Shown here: one piece after another, positions 1 to 7,840 of the stretch
Layout of the letters: every line of letters begins with the position of its first letter
How positions within the stretch are numbered: position 1 is the stretch's first letter
Origin: HIMB114 sp052048155
GTDB taxonomy: Bacteria; Pseudomonadota; Alphaproteobacteria; Pelagibacterales; Pelagibacteraceae
Assembly (NCBI RefSeq): GCF_052048155.1
Contig: NZ_JBNAIK010000001.1
Location: 186,001-250,000, forward strand
Length of the DNA: 64,000 nt
Direction: 5' to 3'
The notes under the pieces: generated by a model
What the model was told of the DNA's origin: nothing
The model's database searches: none
What the model saw: the letters and a program-made list of their open reading frames with translations, nothing else
Made by a program: the position numbers and the translations under genes

Positions 1-1
1 T

Positions 2-1588
2 AAATTAGCAAATGGCTTAAAAGATATTGGAGTTAAAAAAGGTGATAGAGTAACAATCTATATGCCAATGGTACCCCAAGCAGTGTATTCAATGCTAGCT
101 TGTGCCAGAATTGGCGCCGTTCACTCGGTTGTATTTGGTGGTTTTTCTGCGGACTCCTTAGCAGGTAGAATTATTGATTGTAAATCTGAATTTGTAATTA
201 CGGCTGATCAAGGTGTTAGAGGAGCAAAAGCTATTCCTCTTAAAAATACTACAGATGAAGCTTTGCAAAATTGTCCCGACGTTCAAAAATGCGTAGTGTT
301 AAAACATACAGGGTCAGATGTTACGATGAAGGAAGGAAGAGATGTTTGGTATCATGATATTACAAATACTGCATCTACTGAATGTGAACCAGAGGAAATG
401 AACGCTGAAGATCCATTGTTTATTCTTTATACTTCTGGATCAACTGGAAAACCAAAAGGTGTAATGCATACAAGTGGCGGTTATCTTGTTTACGCATCAA
501 TGACGCATAAATATATTTTTAATTATCAAGACGGAGATGTTTATTGGTGTACAGCTGATGTTGGTTGGGTAACTGGTCACAGTTATATCGTTTATGGTCC
601 ACTATCAAATGGTGCTACAACTTTAGTATTTGAAGGTGTTCCGACATATCCTGATGCTGGAAGATTCTGGGATGTTTGTGACAAACATAATGTAAATATT
701 TTTTATACTGCACCAACTGCTCTTAGATCTCTAATGCGTGAAGGTGATGATTTAGTCAAAAGAGCAAGCAGAAAATCAATAAAAGTCTTAGGTTCAGTTG
801 GAGAACCTATTAACCCAGAAGCTTGGTTATGGTACCACAAGGTTGTTGGTGACTCTCGATGTCCAATTGTTGATACTTGGTGGCAAACAGAAACGGGTGG
901 AATTTTAATTTCAGCCCAACCTGGTGCAATAGATTTAAAACCTGGTTCTGCAACAAAACCATTTTATGGTGTTCAGCCAGCTGTTGTTGACGATAAAGGA
1001 AACGAACTGAAAGGAGCTTGTGAAGGAAGACTTTGCATGAAAGACTCTTGGCCAGGTCAAATGAGAACTGTTTATGGTGATCATCAAAGATTTATTGATA
1101 CATACTTTTCAACCGTTGACGGAATGTATTTTACTGGTGATGGATGTAGAAGAGATAAAGATGGATATTACTGGATCACAGGTCGAGTAGATGATGTGAT
1201 TATTGTATCAGGTCACAATCTTGGAACTGCAGAGATAGAAAGTGCATTTGTTGCTCATCCAAAAGTAGCAGAAGCTGCAGTGGTGGGTTATCCTCACGAC
1301 ATTAAAGGTAACGGACTATATTGTTATGTTACACTTAATGCAGGAGAAGAAGGTTCAGATGAATTAATCAAAGAATTAAAGCAATGGGTTAGAAAAAATA
1401 TTGGACCACTTGCAACTCCAGACTTAATTCATTTTACCCCGGGTTTGCCGAAAACAAGATCAGGTAAAATTATGAGAAGAATTTTAAGAAAAGTTGCTGA
1501 AAATGATTATAGCAATTTAGGAGATACTTCGACTTTAGCTGATCCTTCAGTAGTACAAAGTTTAGTCGACAATAGATTAAATAGATAG
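2..1588 (+). CDS. acs: Acetyl-CoA synthetase, 5'-truncated
   Basis: Acetate-CoA ligase (AMP-forming), which activates acetate to acetyl-CoA through acetyl-AMP in the cytoplasm. The frame is open from base 2, so the N-terminus (roughly 120 residues, judged by the usual length of about 650) lies outside the window. Visible motifs are the ANL-superfamily P-loop YTSGSTGKPKG (near base 427), the WWQTETGG core, the YFTGDG and GRVDDV hinge region, and the C-terminal PKTRSGKIMRR whose lysine (codon near 1464) is the classical acetylation-controlled catalytic residue. The neighbouring symporters and the CBS/DUF294 gene suggest an acetate-use locus. Identity is secure; the true start is not visible. 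Confidence 0.96.
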   Translation, partial: KLANGLKDIGVKKGDRVTIYMPMVPQAVYSMLACARIGAVHSVVFGGFSADSLAGRIIDCKSEFVITADQGVRGAKAIPLKNTTDEALQNCPDVQKCVVLKHTGSDVTMKEGRDVWYHDITNTASTECEPEEMNAEDPLFILYTSGSTGKPKGVMHTSGGYLVYASMTHKYIFNYQDGDVYWCTADVGWVTGHSYIVYGPLSNGATTLVFEGVPTYPDAGRFWDVCDKHNVNIFYTAPTALRSLMREGDDLVKRASRKSIKVLGSVGEPINPEAWLWYHKVVGDSRCPIVDTWWQTETGGILISAQPGAIDLKPGSATKPFYGVQPAVVDDKGNELKGACEGRLCMKDSWPGQMRTVYGDHQRFIDTYFSTVDGMYFTGDGCRRDKDGYYWITGRVDDVIIVSGHNLGTAEIESAFVAHPKVAEAAVVGYPHDIKGNGLYCYVTLNAGEEGSDELIKELKQWVRKNIGPLATPDLIHFTPGLPKTRSGKIMRRILRKVAENDYSNLGDTSTLADPSVVQSLVDNRLNR

Positions 1589-1891
1589 TTAAAAATCGGA
1601 AACGATTCCTTTTTTTTCCCAATCTCCATAACGAGTTGGTTCAGGGCCTTCGGGCCCTCCATATTCTTTTTGAGTTTGCATTAACTTAGTAATTTCTTTC
1701 ATTACATTTTCTCTCTGCTCTAATAGCGCATTAAACTGGGCATCACACTTTGAAATTGGGACAGGATACTTGCTTATAGTTTCGTTAAGCTCCTTTAATT
1801 TATTTTCTAACTCACCCAAAGATAGATTTTGTTTTCTAGACGAAGCCTCATTTAAAGCAATTTTAGCTAAATCATCAAAGTTATTGGACAT
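1589..1891 (-). CDS. DUF1674 / SDHAF4-like protein with N-terminal helical extension
   Basis: A 100-residue protein. Its last 25 residues (GGPEGPEPTRYGDWEKKG, then a C-terminal SDF) match the DUF1674 signature of succinate dehydrogenase assembly factor 4, which binds flavinylated SdhA. The first 75 residues are charged and heptad-like, probably helical, and are not part of the minimal domain. The stop codon abuts the acs stop on the other strand (convergent, zero gap). No SDH gene is nearby. The C-terminal match is strong by eye; a role in SDH assembly is inferred from the family. Confidence 0.75.
   Translation of the reverse strand: MSNNFDDLAKIALNEASSRKQNLSLGELENKLKELNETISKYPVPISKCDAQFNALLEQRENVMKEITKLMQTQKEYGGPEGPEPTRYGDWEKKGIVSDF
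1643..1658. terminator. GC-rich UUCG hairpin downstream of acs, possible terminator
   Basis: AGGGCC-TTCG-GGCCCT is a perfect 6-bp stem closed by a UUCG tetraloop on the + strand, about 55 bases after the acs stop, in otherwise AT-rich DNA. It also encodes the Gly-Pro-Glu-Gly-Pro stretch of the SDHAF4-like protein on the other strand. No clean U-run follows, so termination or 3'-end stabilisation of acs mRNA is only an inference. Confidence 0.35.
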
Positions 1892-1997
1892 TCTTCTTAT
1901 TTATAATGAAATGCTGTATTCATCAAAATAAAAGTTTATATGTTGCTGGTTTTTTGACTAAAAGATATTAATCAAAACTAATAAAAGTGTAATTAAT

Positions 1998-3908
1998 ATG
2001 AATTATTGGATATTTGGGTTCTTATCAATTTTTTGGATAGCATCTATTGCAATAGGATGGAAATTTAAAAGTTCTGAGCAAAATGTTTCTGACTTTTTAA
2101 TTGGTAAGAGAAAGTTAAGTTTTTTTATTTTTATTTTTGCAATTACATCGATCCTGATCACGAATGTAAATTTTTTTAGCCAGTCAAGTTTAAATCTAGA
2201 TATAGGTTTTATGGGTTCCTATCTCGCATTCACTGTAATTATAACATCAATAGTTAGTATATTTTTTATGAAGAAACAGTGGGTTTTAAGTAAAAGGTTT
2301 GGCTATATTACTCCGGCAGAAATGTATGGCGACTATTTTAAAAGTAAATTATTTCAATACATCATTATTTTAATCTCAATTTTTTTTATCATTCCATTTG
2401 TTGGACTTCAATTGTCTTTAAGCGGAAAACTACTTAGCATCATTACAGAAAATTTATTAAGCCCTGTGATTTCATCATGGATAATAGGACTTATCATCTG
2501 TATTTATGTTGGTTTGGGCGGGACTAATTCAGTTGCGCATAATAATGCATTCAAATTTATAATCATAATTTTTGGTTTAATTATTTTAGGTCTTATCTCC
2601 TATAATCTATCCGGAGGTTTTATGTCATTAAACCAAACTTTAGCTAAGCTATCTCAATTAAAAGAAAGCGGTGAAGCAAATACAATATCATTATTTTATA
2701 TTCCTGAAATCATAAATTCTGGCTCTGGTTATAATTTAGAAAATGAAAAAATAAACTGGTCTGGCTCTTTAATATTTGGGTTTGTTGTTTCAACAATTGG
2801 TATTTTTTGTTCACCTGCTTTTTCGATGTGGTGTTTTTCAAGCGAAAGTCCTAAACCTTTTGCAAGTCAACAAGTTTGGGTTACTACTTTTTTAATAGGT
2901 TTTATCTTAATATTTTTTGTTACCTTTGTAGGCGTTAGTGCACATATTCTTGGATCAAATTCAATTGTGAATGATGTGGGAATAAATGTTTCTAAATTTT
3001 TATCAGAGAATATTGAAAAAAATAATTTTGATTTAAATTTATTCGCAAATTACGGCATGACAATAAAAGAAACATCACCATGGTTATTTTCAATTTTAGT
3101 CATAAGCGCATTTGCAGTTCTTCAATCAACAGCAGCCGCATTCATTTCAACAACAGCTGGTATTTTTTCTAGAGATGTATACAAAAAAATATTTAACCCT
3201 AAAGCTTCGCCTCAATCTGAAATATTGGTAACGAGATTGTCTATTCTATTAATAGCTATAGTATCCCTAATACTTGTAACTTTTGCTGATAAGATAATCT
3301 GGGTATTAAATAGTTTTTCTATTTCACTTGCTGCTCAGATGTTAATTCCATTGATTGCCATTTGTTACGTACCCTGGTTTACCAAAGAAGCGGTTTTGTC
3401 AGGACTGATAGGAAGTTTTTTTATTTTAATTCTTACAGATCCAGCAGGTCATTTAATATTAGGTAAATTTTTGCCGTGGGGGCCATGGCCACTAACAATT
3501 CATTCATCGATTTGGGCATTAATGGTAAATTTAGGTCTAGTGGTTGGAGTTACCTATATAAAACAAAACCCAATTGACCGAGTTCATCGTCAGAAATACT
3601 TTGATTATATTGAGGACCAGGCGGGCATCGCCCACTCTAATCGTCATTTAATGGTCACTGCTTTAACACTTGGAGTCTTTTTAATATTATTTGGATTTGG
3701 ACCAGGAGCTTCTATAGGAAATAGCCTGTTTGGAATTCCAGATGATCCTTCAACCTGGTCATTTGGTTTACCTTCTATTTGGGTATGGCAAATATTATTT
3801 TGGGCTTTCTTTGTTGGTTACACATGGTTTCTTGCTTACAAACTAGAGTTATCAACTGAGTCTGATAAAGAAGTTGTTTCTTTATCTGATGATTATGGTC
3901 AGAAATAA
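1998..3908 (+). CDS. Sodium:solute symporter family (SSS) transporter, large form
   Basis: A 636-residue inner-membrane protein of the sodium:solute symporter (LeuT-fold) family. It begins with a hydrophobic helix followed by SDFLIGKRKLS, the usual loop after TM1 in this family, then about a dozen hydrophobic segments and a hydrophilic C-terminal tail. The region near residues 370-390 (AVLQSTAAAFISTTAGIFSRDVY) has the small/Ser/Thr-rich pattern that lines the Na+ site in SSS proteins. It is longer than PutP-type members (about 500), with extra C-terminal helices at about 540-620. The substrate cannot be read from sequence. It lies divergent from the SDHAF4-like gene across about 105 bases that must hold both promoters. 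Confidence 0.85.
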   Translation: MNYWIFGFLSIFWIASIAIGWKFKSSEQNVSDFLIGKRKLSFFIFIFAITSILITNVNFFSQSSLNLDIGFMGSYLAFTVIITSIVSIFFMKKQWVLSKRFGYITPAEMYGDYFKSKLFQYIIILISIFFIIPFVGLQLSLSGKLLSIITENLLSPVISSWIIGLIICIYVGLGGTNSVAHNNAFKFIIIIFGLIILGLISYNLSGGFMSLNQTLAKLSQLKESGEANTISLFYIPEIINSGSGYNLENEKINWSGSLIFGFVVSTIGIFCSPAFSMWCFSSESPKPFASQQVWVTTFLIGFILIFFVTFVGVSAHILGSNSIVNDVGINVSKFLSENIEKNNFDLNLFANYGMTIKETSPWLFSILVISAFAVLQSTAAAFISTTAGIFSRDVYKKIFNPKASPQSEILVTRLSILLIAIVSLILVTFADKIIWVLNSFSISLAAQMLIPLIAICYVPWFTKEAVLSGLIGSFFILILTDPAGHLILGKFLPWGPWPLTIHSSIWALMVNLGLVVGVTYIKQNPIDRVHRQKYFDYIEDQAGIAHSNRHLMVTALTLGVFLILFGFGPGASIGNSLFGIPDDPSTWSFGLPSIWVWQILFWAFFVGYTWFLAYKLELSTESDKEVVSLSDDYGQK

Positions 3909-3909
3909 A

Positions 3910-4533
3910 TTAAAGATTTAATAATTTAGAGAACTCTTTTTCAATATTTTTCCACTTAAGATGAATTGAATTAAGAACAATATTTCGATCCTGTTTTTTT
4001 AATTCATCTGCTATTGGAGCCCAATAGTACAAAGCAAGTGAACTTTCTTTAAATGGTTTGTTTTGAAAAAAAGATCTCAAGTCAGTACTTTGTAATCTTA
4101 AATGAAACTCTTTAATTTTATCATCTAGAAGTTCTTGCTTTAAACCTTTTTCAATTTCAGCATCTAAAATCTCTTTGTAAAAATTTTCTAATTCTAAATT
4201 ACTAAATTCTTTTTTATAAAGATTTTCAATTACAGAATGTGAATATAAAGTAAGGTCCTGAAGTGCGACTGTGTAAATATTCCACGTAGCGATATTTAAA
4301 GAGTCTATAAATTTTTGATCATCATGCATCTTTACATAAAGTGTACCCATTCTATTTCTCACATACTCATACAATGTTTGTTGAACAACTTTTGCAGACT
4401 CGTTTCTTATGTACTGGGCTAATTCTTTATTATTTGAAATTTTTTTTGATTGAAACAAAGCGGCAATTGGATGAAGAAGGTACTCTTTTGTTGCATCAAA
4501 TCCTTTTTTTATATCTTCAATTTTAAGTTTCAT
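3910..4533 (-). CDS. Conserved-looking hypothetical protein, 207 aa
   Basis: I do not recognise this protein. It is soluble, with no signal peptide or membrane segment, and predominantly helical by eye. It opens with MKLKIEDIKKGFDATKEYLLHP and has several Tyr/Trp-containing helices (residues 130-190). It ends convergently one base after the upstream symporter stop and is divergent from the DUF4212/SSS operon. Its setting between two transporters of the acetate locus suggests a related role, but that is only context. Codon use matches its neighbours, so it is a real gene. Confidence 0.7.
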   Translation of the reverse strand: MKLKIEDIKKGFDATKEYLLHPIAALFQSKKISNNKELAQYIRNESAKVVQQTLYEYVRNRMGTLYVKMHDDQKFIDSLNIATWNIYTVALQDLTLYSHSVIENLYKKEFSNLELENFYKEILDAEIEKGLKQELLDDKIKEFHLRLQSTDLRSFFQNKPFKESSLALYYWAPIADELKKQDRNIVLNSIHLKWKNIEKEFSKLLNL

Positions 4534-4685
4534 TTTTTTTTAATTTTATAACGATATATAGTTTTGCGGTGCAAAAATATACCACCAAATAATGATTTTT
4601 GGTAAGACGTTACACTAGATTTTTAACACTCAGTAAGTAGTATTCGGACCCAAGTTATAACTTAACAATCAAAGGGAGAAAAAAT
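4534..4685. promoter_or_regulatory. Divergent intergenic region with unassigned promoters
   Basis: About 150 bases separate the hypothetical gene (-) from the symporter operon (+). It contains AAGTTATAACTT, a 12-base palindrome (about 4651-4662), and a weak inverted repeat of CCAAA/TTTGG near 4586-4605. A good ribosome binding site (AAGGGAG) precedes the ATG at 4686. No known riboswitch pattern was recognised. Promoter positions cannot be assigned with confidence. Confidence 0.35.
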
Positions 4686-4940
4686 ATGGCAAACAAAGCC
4701 GAAGCGCATTGGAATAAAACCAGGTCTCTGATGTTTTTAACATTAGCGATATGGTTCTTTTTCTCAATCGTTATCTTTATGTTTGGAAGTTCTCTTAACA
4801 ATGCTTCGTTCCTTGGTTACCCATTAGCATACTACATGTGTGCACAGGGTTCTTTAGGTGCGTTCGTTATTTTAATTTTTTGGTCATCTGGCCGTCAAAA
4901 TAAAATTGACGAAGAGCATGGATATGGGGAGGACGACTAA
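4686..4940 (+). CDS. DUF4212 small subunit of a sodium/solute symporter
   Basis: An 84-residue, two-helix membrane protein of the DUF4212 family (putative solute:sodium symporter small subunit), which accompanies a dedicated SSS protein. It begins MANKAEAHWNKTRSLM, followed by a first helix at about 17-37, a Leu/Tyr-rich linker, and a second helix at about 50-66 before a charged tail. It is preceded by a strong ribosome binding site and translationally coupled to the next gene (TAATG overlap), so the two probably form one complex. Substrate unknown; acetate or another small organic acid is plausible from the acs neighbourhood. Confidence 0.88.
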   Translation: MANKAEAHWNKTRSLMFLTLAIWFFFSIVIFMFGSSLNNASFLGYPLAYYMCAQGSLGAFVILIFWSSGRQNKIDEEHGYGEDD

Positions 4941-6766
4941 TGTTTAAAGGTAACTTTATTGACAACTTACCTAAAATCTACGGTACATATACTGGTGGAT
5001 TTTTAGTATTTTGTTTGTTGATGGCACTATTAGAAGCTAATGGTGTATCAGCGAAAACAATTGGTATCCTATTCTTAGTATTTACCATCGCAATCTACGC
5101 GTTGATCGGAATTTTATCACGAACAATGCAGGCCGATGCTTACTACGTTGCAGGAAGACAAGTGCCAACCGTATTTAACGGAATGGCAACGGCAGCTGAC
5201 TGGATGTCAGGTGCATCTTTCGTAGCAATGGCAGGAGGTATCTTCTACGGTGGTTACACTTATATGGCATTTCTAGTTGGATGGACAGGTGGATACGTTC
5301 TAGTTTCTTCACTACTAGCACCATACTTAAGAAAGTTTGGTTGCTATACAGTTCCTGATTTTATCGGAACTAGATACGGTGGAAACTTCGTTAGAGCCTG
5401 TGCAGTGTTAGTATTAGTATTAGCATCGTTCACTTACGTGACAGCTCAAATTAACGCTACTGGTACAATTGCATCTAGATTCTTAGGAATTCCTTTTGAA
5501 TTAGGTGTATGGGTAGGATTAGTAAGTATCTTATTATGTTCTATGTTAGGTGGAATGAGAGCCGTAACTTGGACTCAAGTTGCTCAGTATATCGTTCTAA
5601 TCATAGCTTATTTACTACCAATATTCTGGTTATCAAATAAGTTTGGTTTCGGATTCTTCCCACAATTTATGTTGGGAGATGAAGTTGCTAGATTAGGTGA
5701 ACTTGAACAACAATATGGTCTAGTTAAAAACTCTGCTGCAGCAGTAAAATCAGCTGGTGTACCTGGTGGATTAAAATCTATCTCTGTGTCACACTCTGGC
5801 GTTGCTGAAGGCGGAATGGCTGCTTGGAAATTTATCTCACTTGCAATTTGTATGATGGTAGGAACTGCTTCTTTACCACACATCTTGATGAGATATTTTA
5901 CTACTCCAAGTGTGAAATCAGCTAGAAGATCAGTGGCTTGGTCACTATTCTTTATCTTCTTGTTGTACTTCTCAGCACCAGCTTTAGCGACACTTGCTAA
6001 AATCTCAATCTTAGATCCAAACTTAGCAACTGGTATTATTGGTAAGTCAATTGCTGATGTACAGTCTATTGGATGGGTTAAAGAATGGATTGCGGTAAAA
6101 CAAGCTTACATAGCTGACTTTAACGGTGACGGAATACTTCAATTGAACGAATGGTTCATGAGAGGTGATGTGATCGTTTTAGCTACACCTGAAATGGGAG
6201 GATTACCATACGTAATTTCTGGACTAGTTGCTGCCGGTGGTATGGCTGCAGCAATGTCTACAGCGGATGGATTAATTCTTGCAATTTCTAACGCTCTGTC
6301 TCACGACGTTTACTACAAAATAGTAGACCCGAAAGCAGACGTTGCTAAGAGGTTAATCGTAGCTCGTATTCTACTTGTTGTGACAGGTGCTTTTGGTGCC
6401 TACATCGCATCAATGAGACTTACAGGAATATTAGGATCAGTAGCCTGGGCATTCGACTTTGCAATGTCAGGACTATTCTTCCCGTTAGTTCTTGGAGTAT
6501 GGTGGAAGAGAGCAACTAGACAAGGTGCAATCGCAGGAATGTTGCTTGGACTTGGAGCTGGAACTGCATATTTAATTTATGTAGCTCCTGCATTCATGGG
6601 CCAACCTCCAATTCTTGGTATTGACCATTTAAGATTTGGTCTAATTGGTGCACCTGTTTGCTTGATTTCGATGGTAGTAGTGAGTTTAATGACTCCTGAA
6701 CCAGATGCGAAAACGCAAGCAATGGTCGACGAAGTGAGAATACCTTCAGGAAGAACTGTCCTATAG
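4940..6766 (+). CDS. SSS-family symporter, large subunit (VC_2705/ActP-like)
   Basis: A 608-residue cation/substrate symporter of the type paired with DUF4212. After the first helices comes DAYYVAGRQVPTVFNGMATAADWMSGASF, the ActP/VC_2705 hallmark, and later AAAMSTADGLILAISNALSHDVY near residues 435-457, the conserved Na+-binding helix region. A large hydrophilic insertion (about 240-290) and an EF-hand-like loop (residues 393-404) lie between helices. Codon use is richer in G/C than neighbours, consistent with high expression. The start overlaps the DUF4212 stop by one base. A hairpin terminator follows. Likely organic-acid uptake; the exact substrate is not determinable. Confidence 0.88.
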   Translation: MFKGNFIDNLPKIYGTYTGGFLVFCLLMALLEANGVSAKTIGILFLVFTIAIYALIGILSRTMQADAYYVAGRQVPTVFNGMATAADWMSGASFVAMAGGIFYGGYTYMAFLVGWTGGYVLVSSLLAPYLRKFGCYTVPDFIGTRYGGNFVRACAVLVLVLASFTYVTAQINATGTIASRFLGIPFELGVWVGLVSILLCSMLGGMRAVTWTQVAQYIVLIIAYLLPIFWLSNKFGFGFFPQFMLGDEVARLGELEQQYGLVKNSAAAVKSAGVPGGLKSISVSHSGVAEGGMAAWKFISLAICMMVGTASLPHILMRYFTTPSVKSARRSVAWSLFFIFLLYFSAPALATLAKISILDPNLATGIIGKSIADVQSIGWVKEWIAVKQAYIADFNGDGILQLNEWFMRGDVIVLATPEMGGLPYVISGLVAAGGMAAAMSTADGLILAISNALSHDVYYKIVDPKADVAKRLIVARILLVVTGAFGAYIASMRLTGILGSVAWAFDFAMSGLFFPLVLGVWWKRATRQGAIAGMLLGLGAGTAYLIYVAPAFMGQPPILGIDHLRFGLIGAPVCLISMVVVSLMTPEPDAKTQAMVDEVRIPSGRTVL

Positions 6767-6793
6767 GTCATTCGCACTAAATAACTATTTACT

Positions 6794-6823
6794 CACGGGC
6801 GATATTTTATAGTATCGCCCGTG
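6794..6823 (+). terminator. Rho-independent terminator after the symporter operon
   Basis: CACGGGCGATA (6794-6804) and TATCGCCCGTG (6813-6823) form a perfect 11-bp stem with an 8-base loop, followed by TTATTTT. It is among the strongest intrinsic-terminator-like structures seen in the window and lies 27 bases after the symporter stop. The next gene starts only 10 bases later, so readthrough or a promoter overlapping the stem would be needed for it. Confidence 0.85.
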
Positions 6824-6832
6824 TTATTTTAA

Positions 6833-7168
6833 ATGTCCCCAATTGTAATTTTAATAGACTACTTTTTAGGTTTAATTATGTGGACCTTAATTGGTCGAGT
6901 TGCCATGAACATCTTTCAAAAGGAAGATAGTAATTTCTTTTTTATGAAGGTGTTTGTCCAATTAACCAATCCATTTATTAAAATGTTTGATAGAGTTACA
7001 CCATCCTTTTTAATCAAGCCGCTTGTTCCATTATATGTTGCGTGGTTTTTTTATATGTTTAGATTTTATGTTATGCCTTATTTATTAGGCTATTCGGTTA
7101 TGGGGATGCTATCATTTCCTCTTGAAAGTGAAATTGCAAGATCGCTATCAAATTTATTCAATAAATAA
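6833..7168 (+). CDS. Small membrane protein, YggT-like
   Basis: A 111-residue integral membrane protein with hydrophobic segments at about 4-25, 62-75 and 76-92. The arrangement of a first helix ending in IGRVAMNIF, then LTNPFIKMFDRVTP, then a second hydrophobic block resembles the YggT family (two-helix proteins with a conserved NP...R..P loop). The match is partial and judged by eye. It sits directly after the symporter terminator, convergent with the exonuclease gene (zero gap). Function unknown. Confidence 0.55.
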   Translation: MSPIVILIDYFLGLIMWTLIGRVAMNIFQKEDSNFFFMKVFVQLTNPFIKMFDRVTPSFLIKPLVPLYVAWFFYMFRFYVMPYLLGYSVMGMLSFPLESEIARSLSNLFNK

Positions 7169-7840
7169 TTAATTATTAATAGTTTTATTCAATAAAACCT
7201 TTTGTCCAAATTTTGAAATATTCAAAATTTCTTTAATATTTTGCGCCTTAGATTTTTTTAATAAATGAATAAATAATCTTGCAGTAATAATTGAATCTCC
7301 TAAAGAAGAATGCCTTAGTTGATCATGATGAGTTATATTTAATTCATCACAAAGTGCAGATAATTCGTAACTTTTTAAATCGGGATAAACACCCGCAGAA
7401 AATAAAACGGTATCTAACTTTACCGCCTCTCTTATTCGACTCTCAAGCTTAGTATGAGAAAGATTACTAATTAGAAAATTACAATCAAATTTCACATTAT
7501 GTGCAACTAATACAGACCTCTTAAAAAAACCTCTGAACTTACTTTCTAAATCATAAATATTAGGTTTACCTCTAACCATTCTATTTGAAATATGGTGTAT
7601 CTGCTCATTCTCGGGTGTAATCTCAATCATTGGATCGCAAAATTCATCTAATTTTCCCTCTGTATCAATTTGAAAATTTTGTACTTTTACACCTGATACT
7701 GAAATAATTTTATCACCACTATTATAATTAAGACCTGTAGTTTCGGTATCAAATACAGAAAAAGTAACGTCAGATATATCAATCTTATTTACAAATTCAG
7801 TATTTATTAACTTCTTAATTGGACTAAAAATATTCCTCAC
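7169..7840 (-). CDS. DnaQ-like DEDDh 3'-5' exonuclease
   Basis: A 223-residue RNase T/DnaQ-fold exonuclease. The ExoI motif FDTETTGL is at about residues 31-38, ExoII (LVAHNVKFDCNFL) at about 111-123, and the ExoIII region HSSLGDSIITARLF at about 176-189, whose His and Asp complete the DEDDh set. It overlaps by 17 bases the upstream CBS/DUF294 gene and is probably translated with it. This pairing next to acs and SSS transporters occurs in many proteobacteria. It is a second exonuclease besides dnaQ at 20072 and is more likely a signalling or RNA/DNA-processing enzyme than the replicative proofreader. Confidence 0.85.
   Translation of the reverse strand: MRNIFSPIKKLINTEFVNKIDISDVTFSVFDTETTGLNYNSGDKIISVSGVKVQNFQIDTEGKLDEFCDPMIEITPENEQIHHISNRMVRGKPNIYDLESKFRGFFKRSVLVAHNVKFDCNFLISNLSHTKLESRIREAVKLDTVLFSAGVYPDLKSYELSALCDELNITHHDQLRHSSLGDSIITARLFIHLLKKSKAQNIKEILNISKFGQKVLLNKTINN

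Noticed and set aside
7169..7840. This exonuclease as the replicative proofreading subunit
   Set aside because: A better DnaQ lies in the conserved origin-side cluster at 20072; this one is paired with the DUF294 protein.
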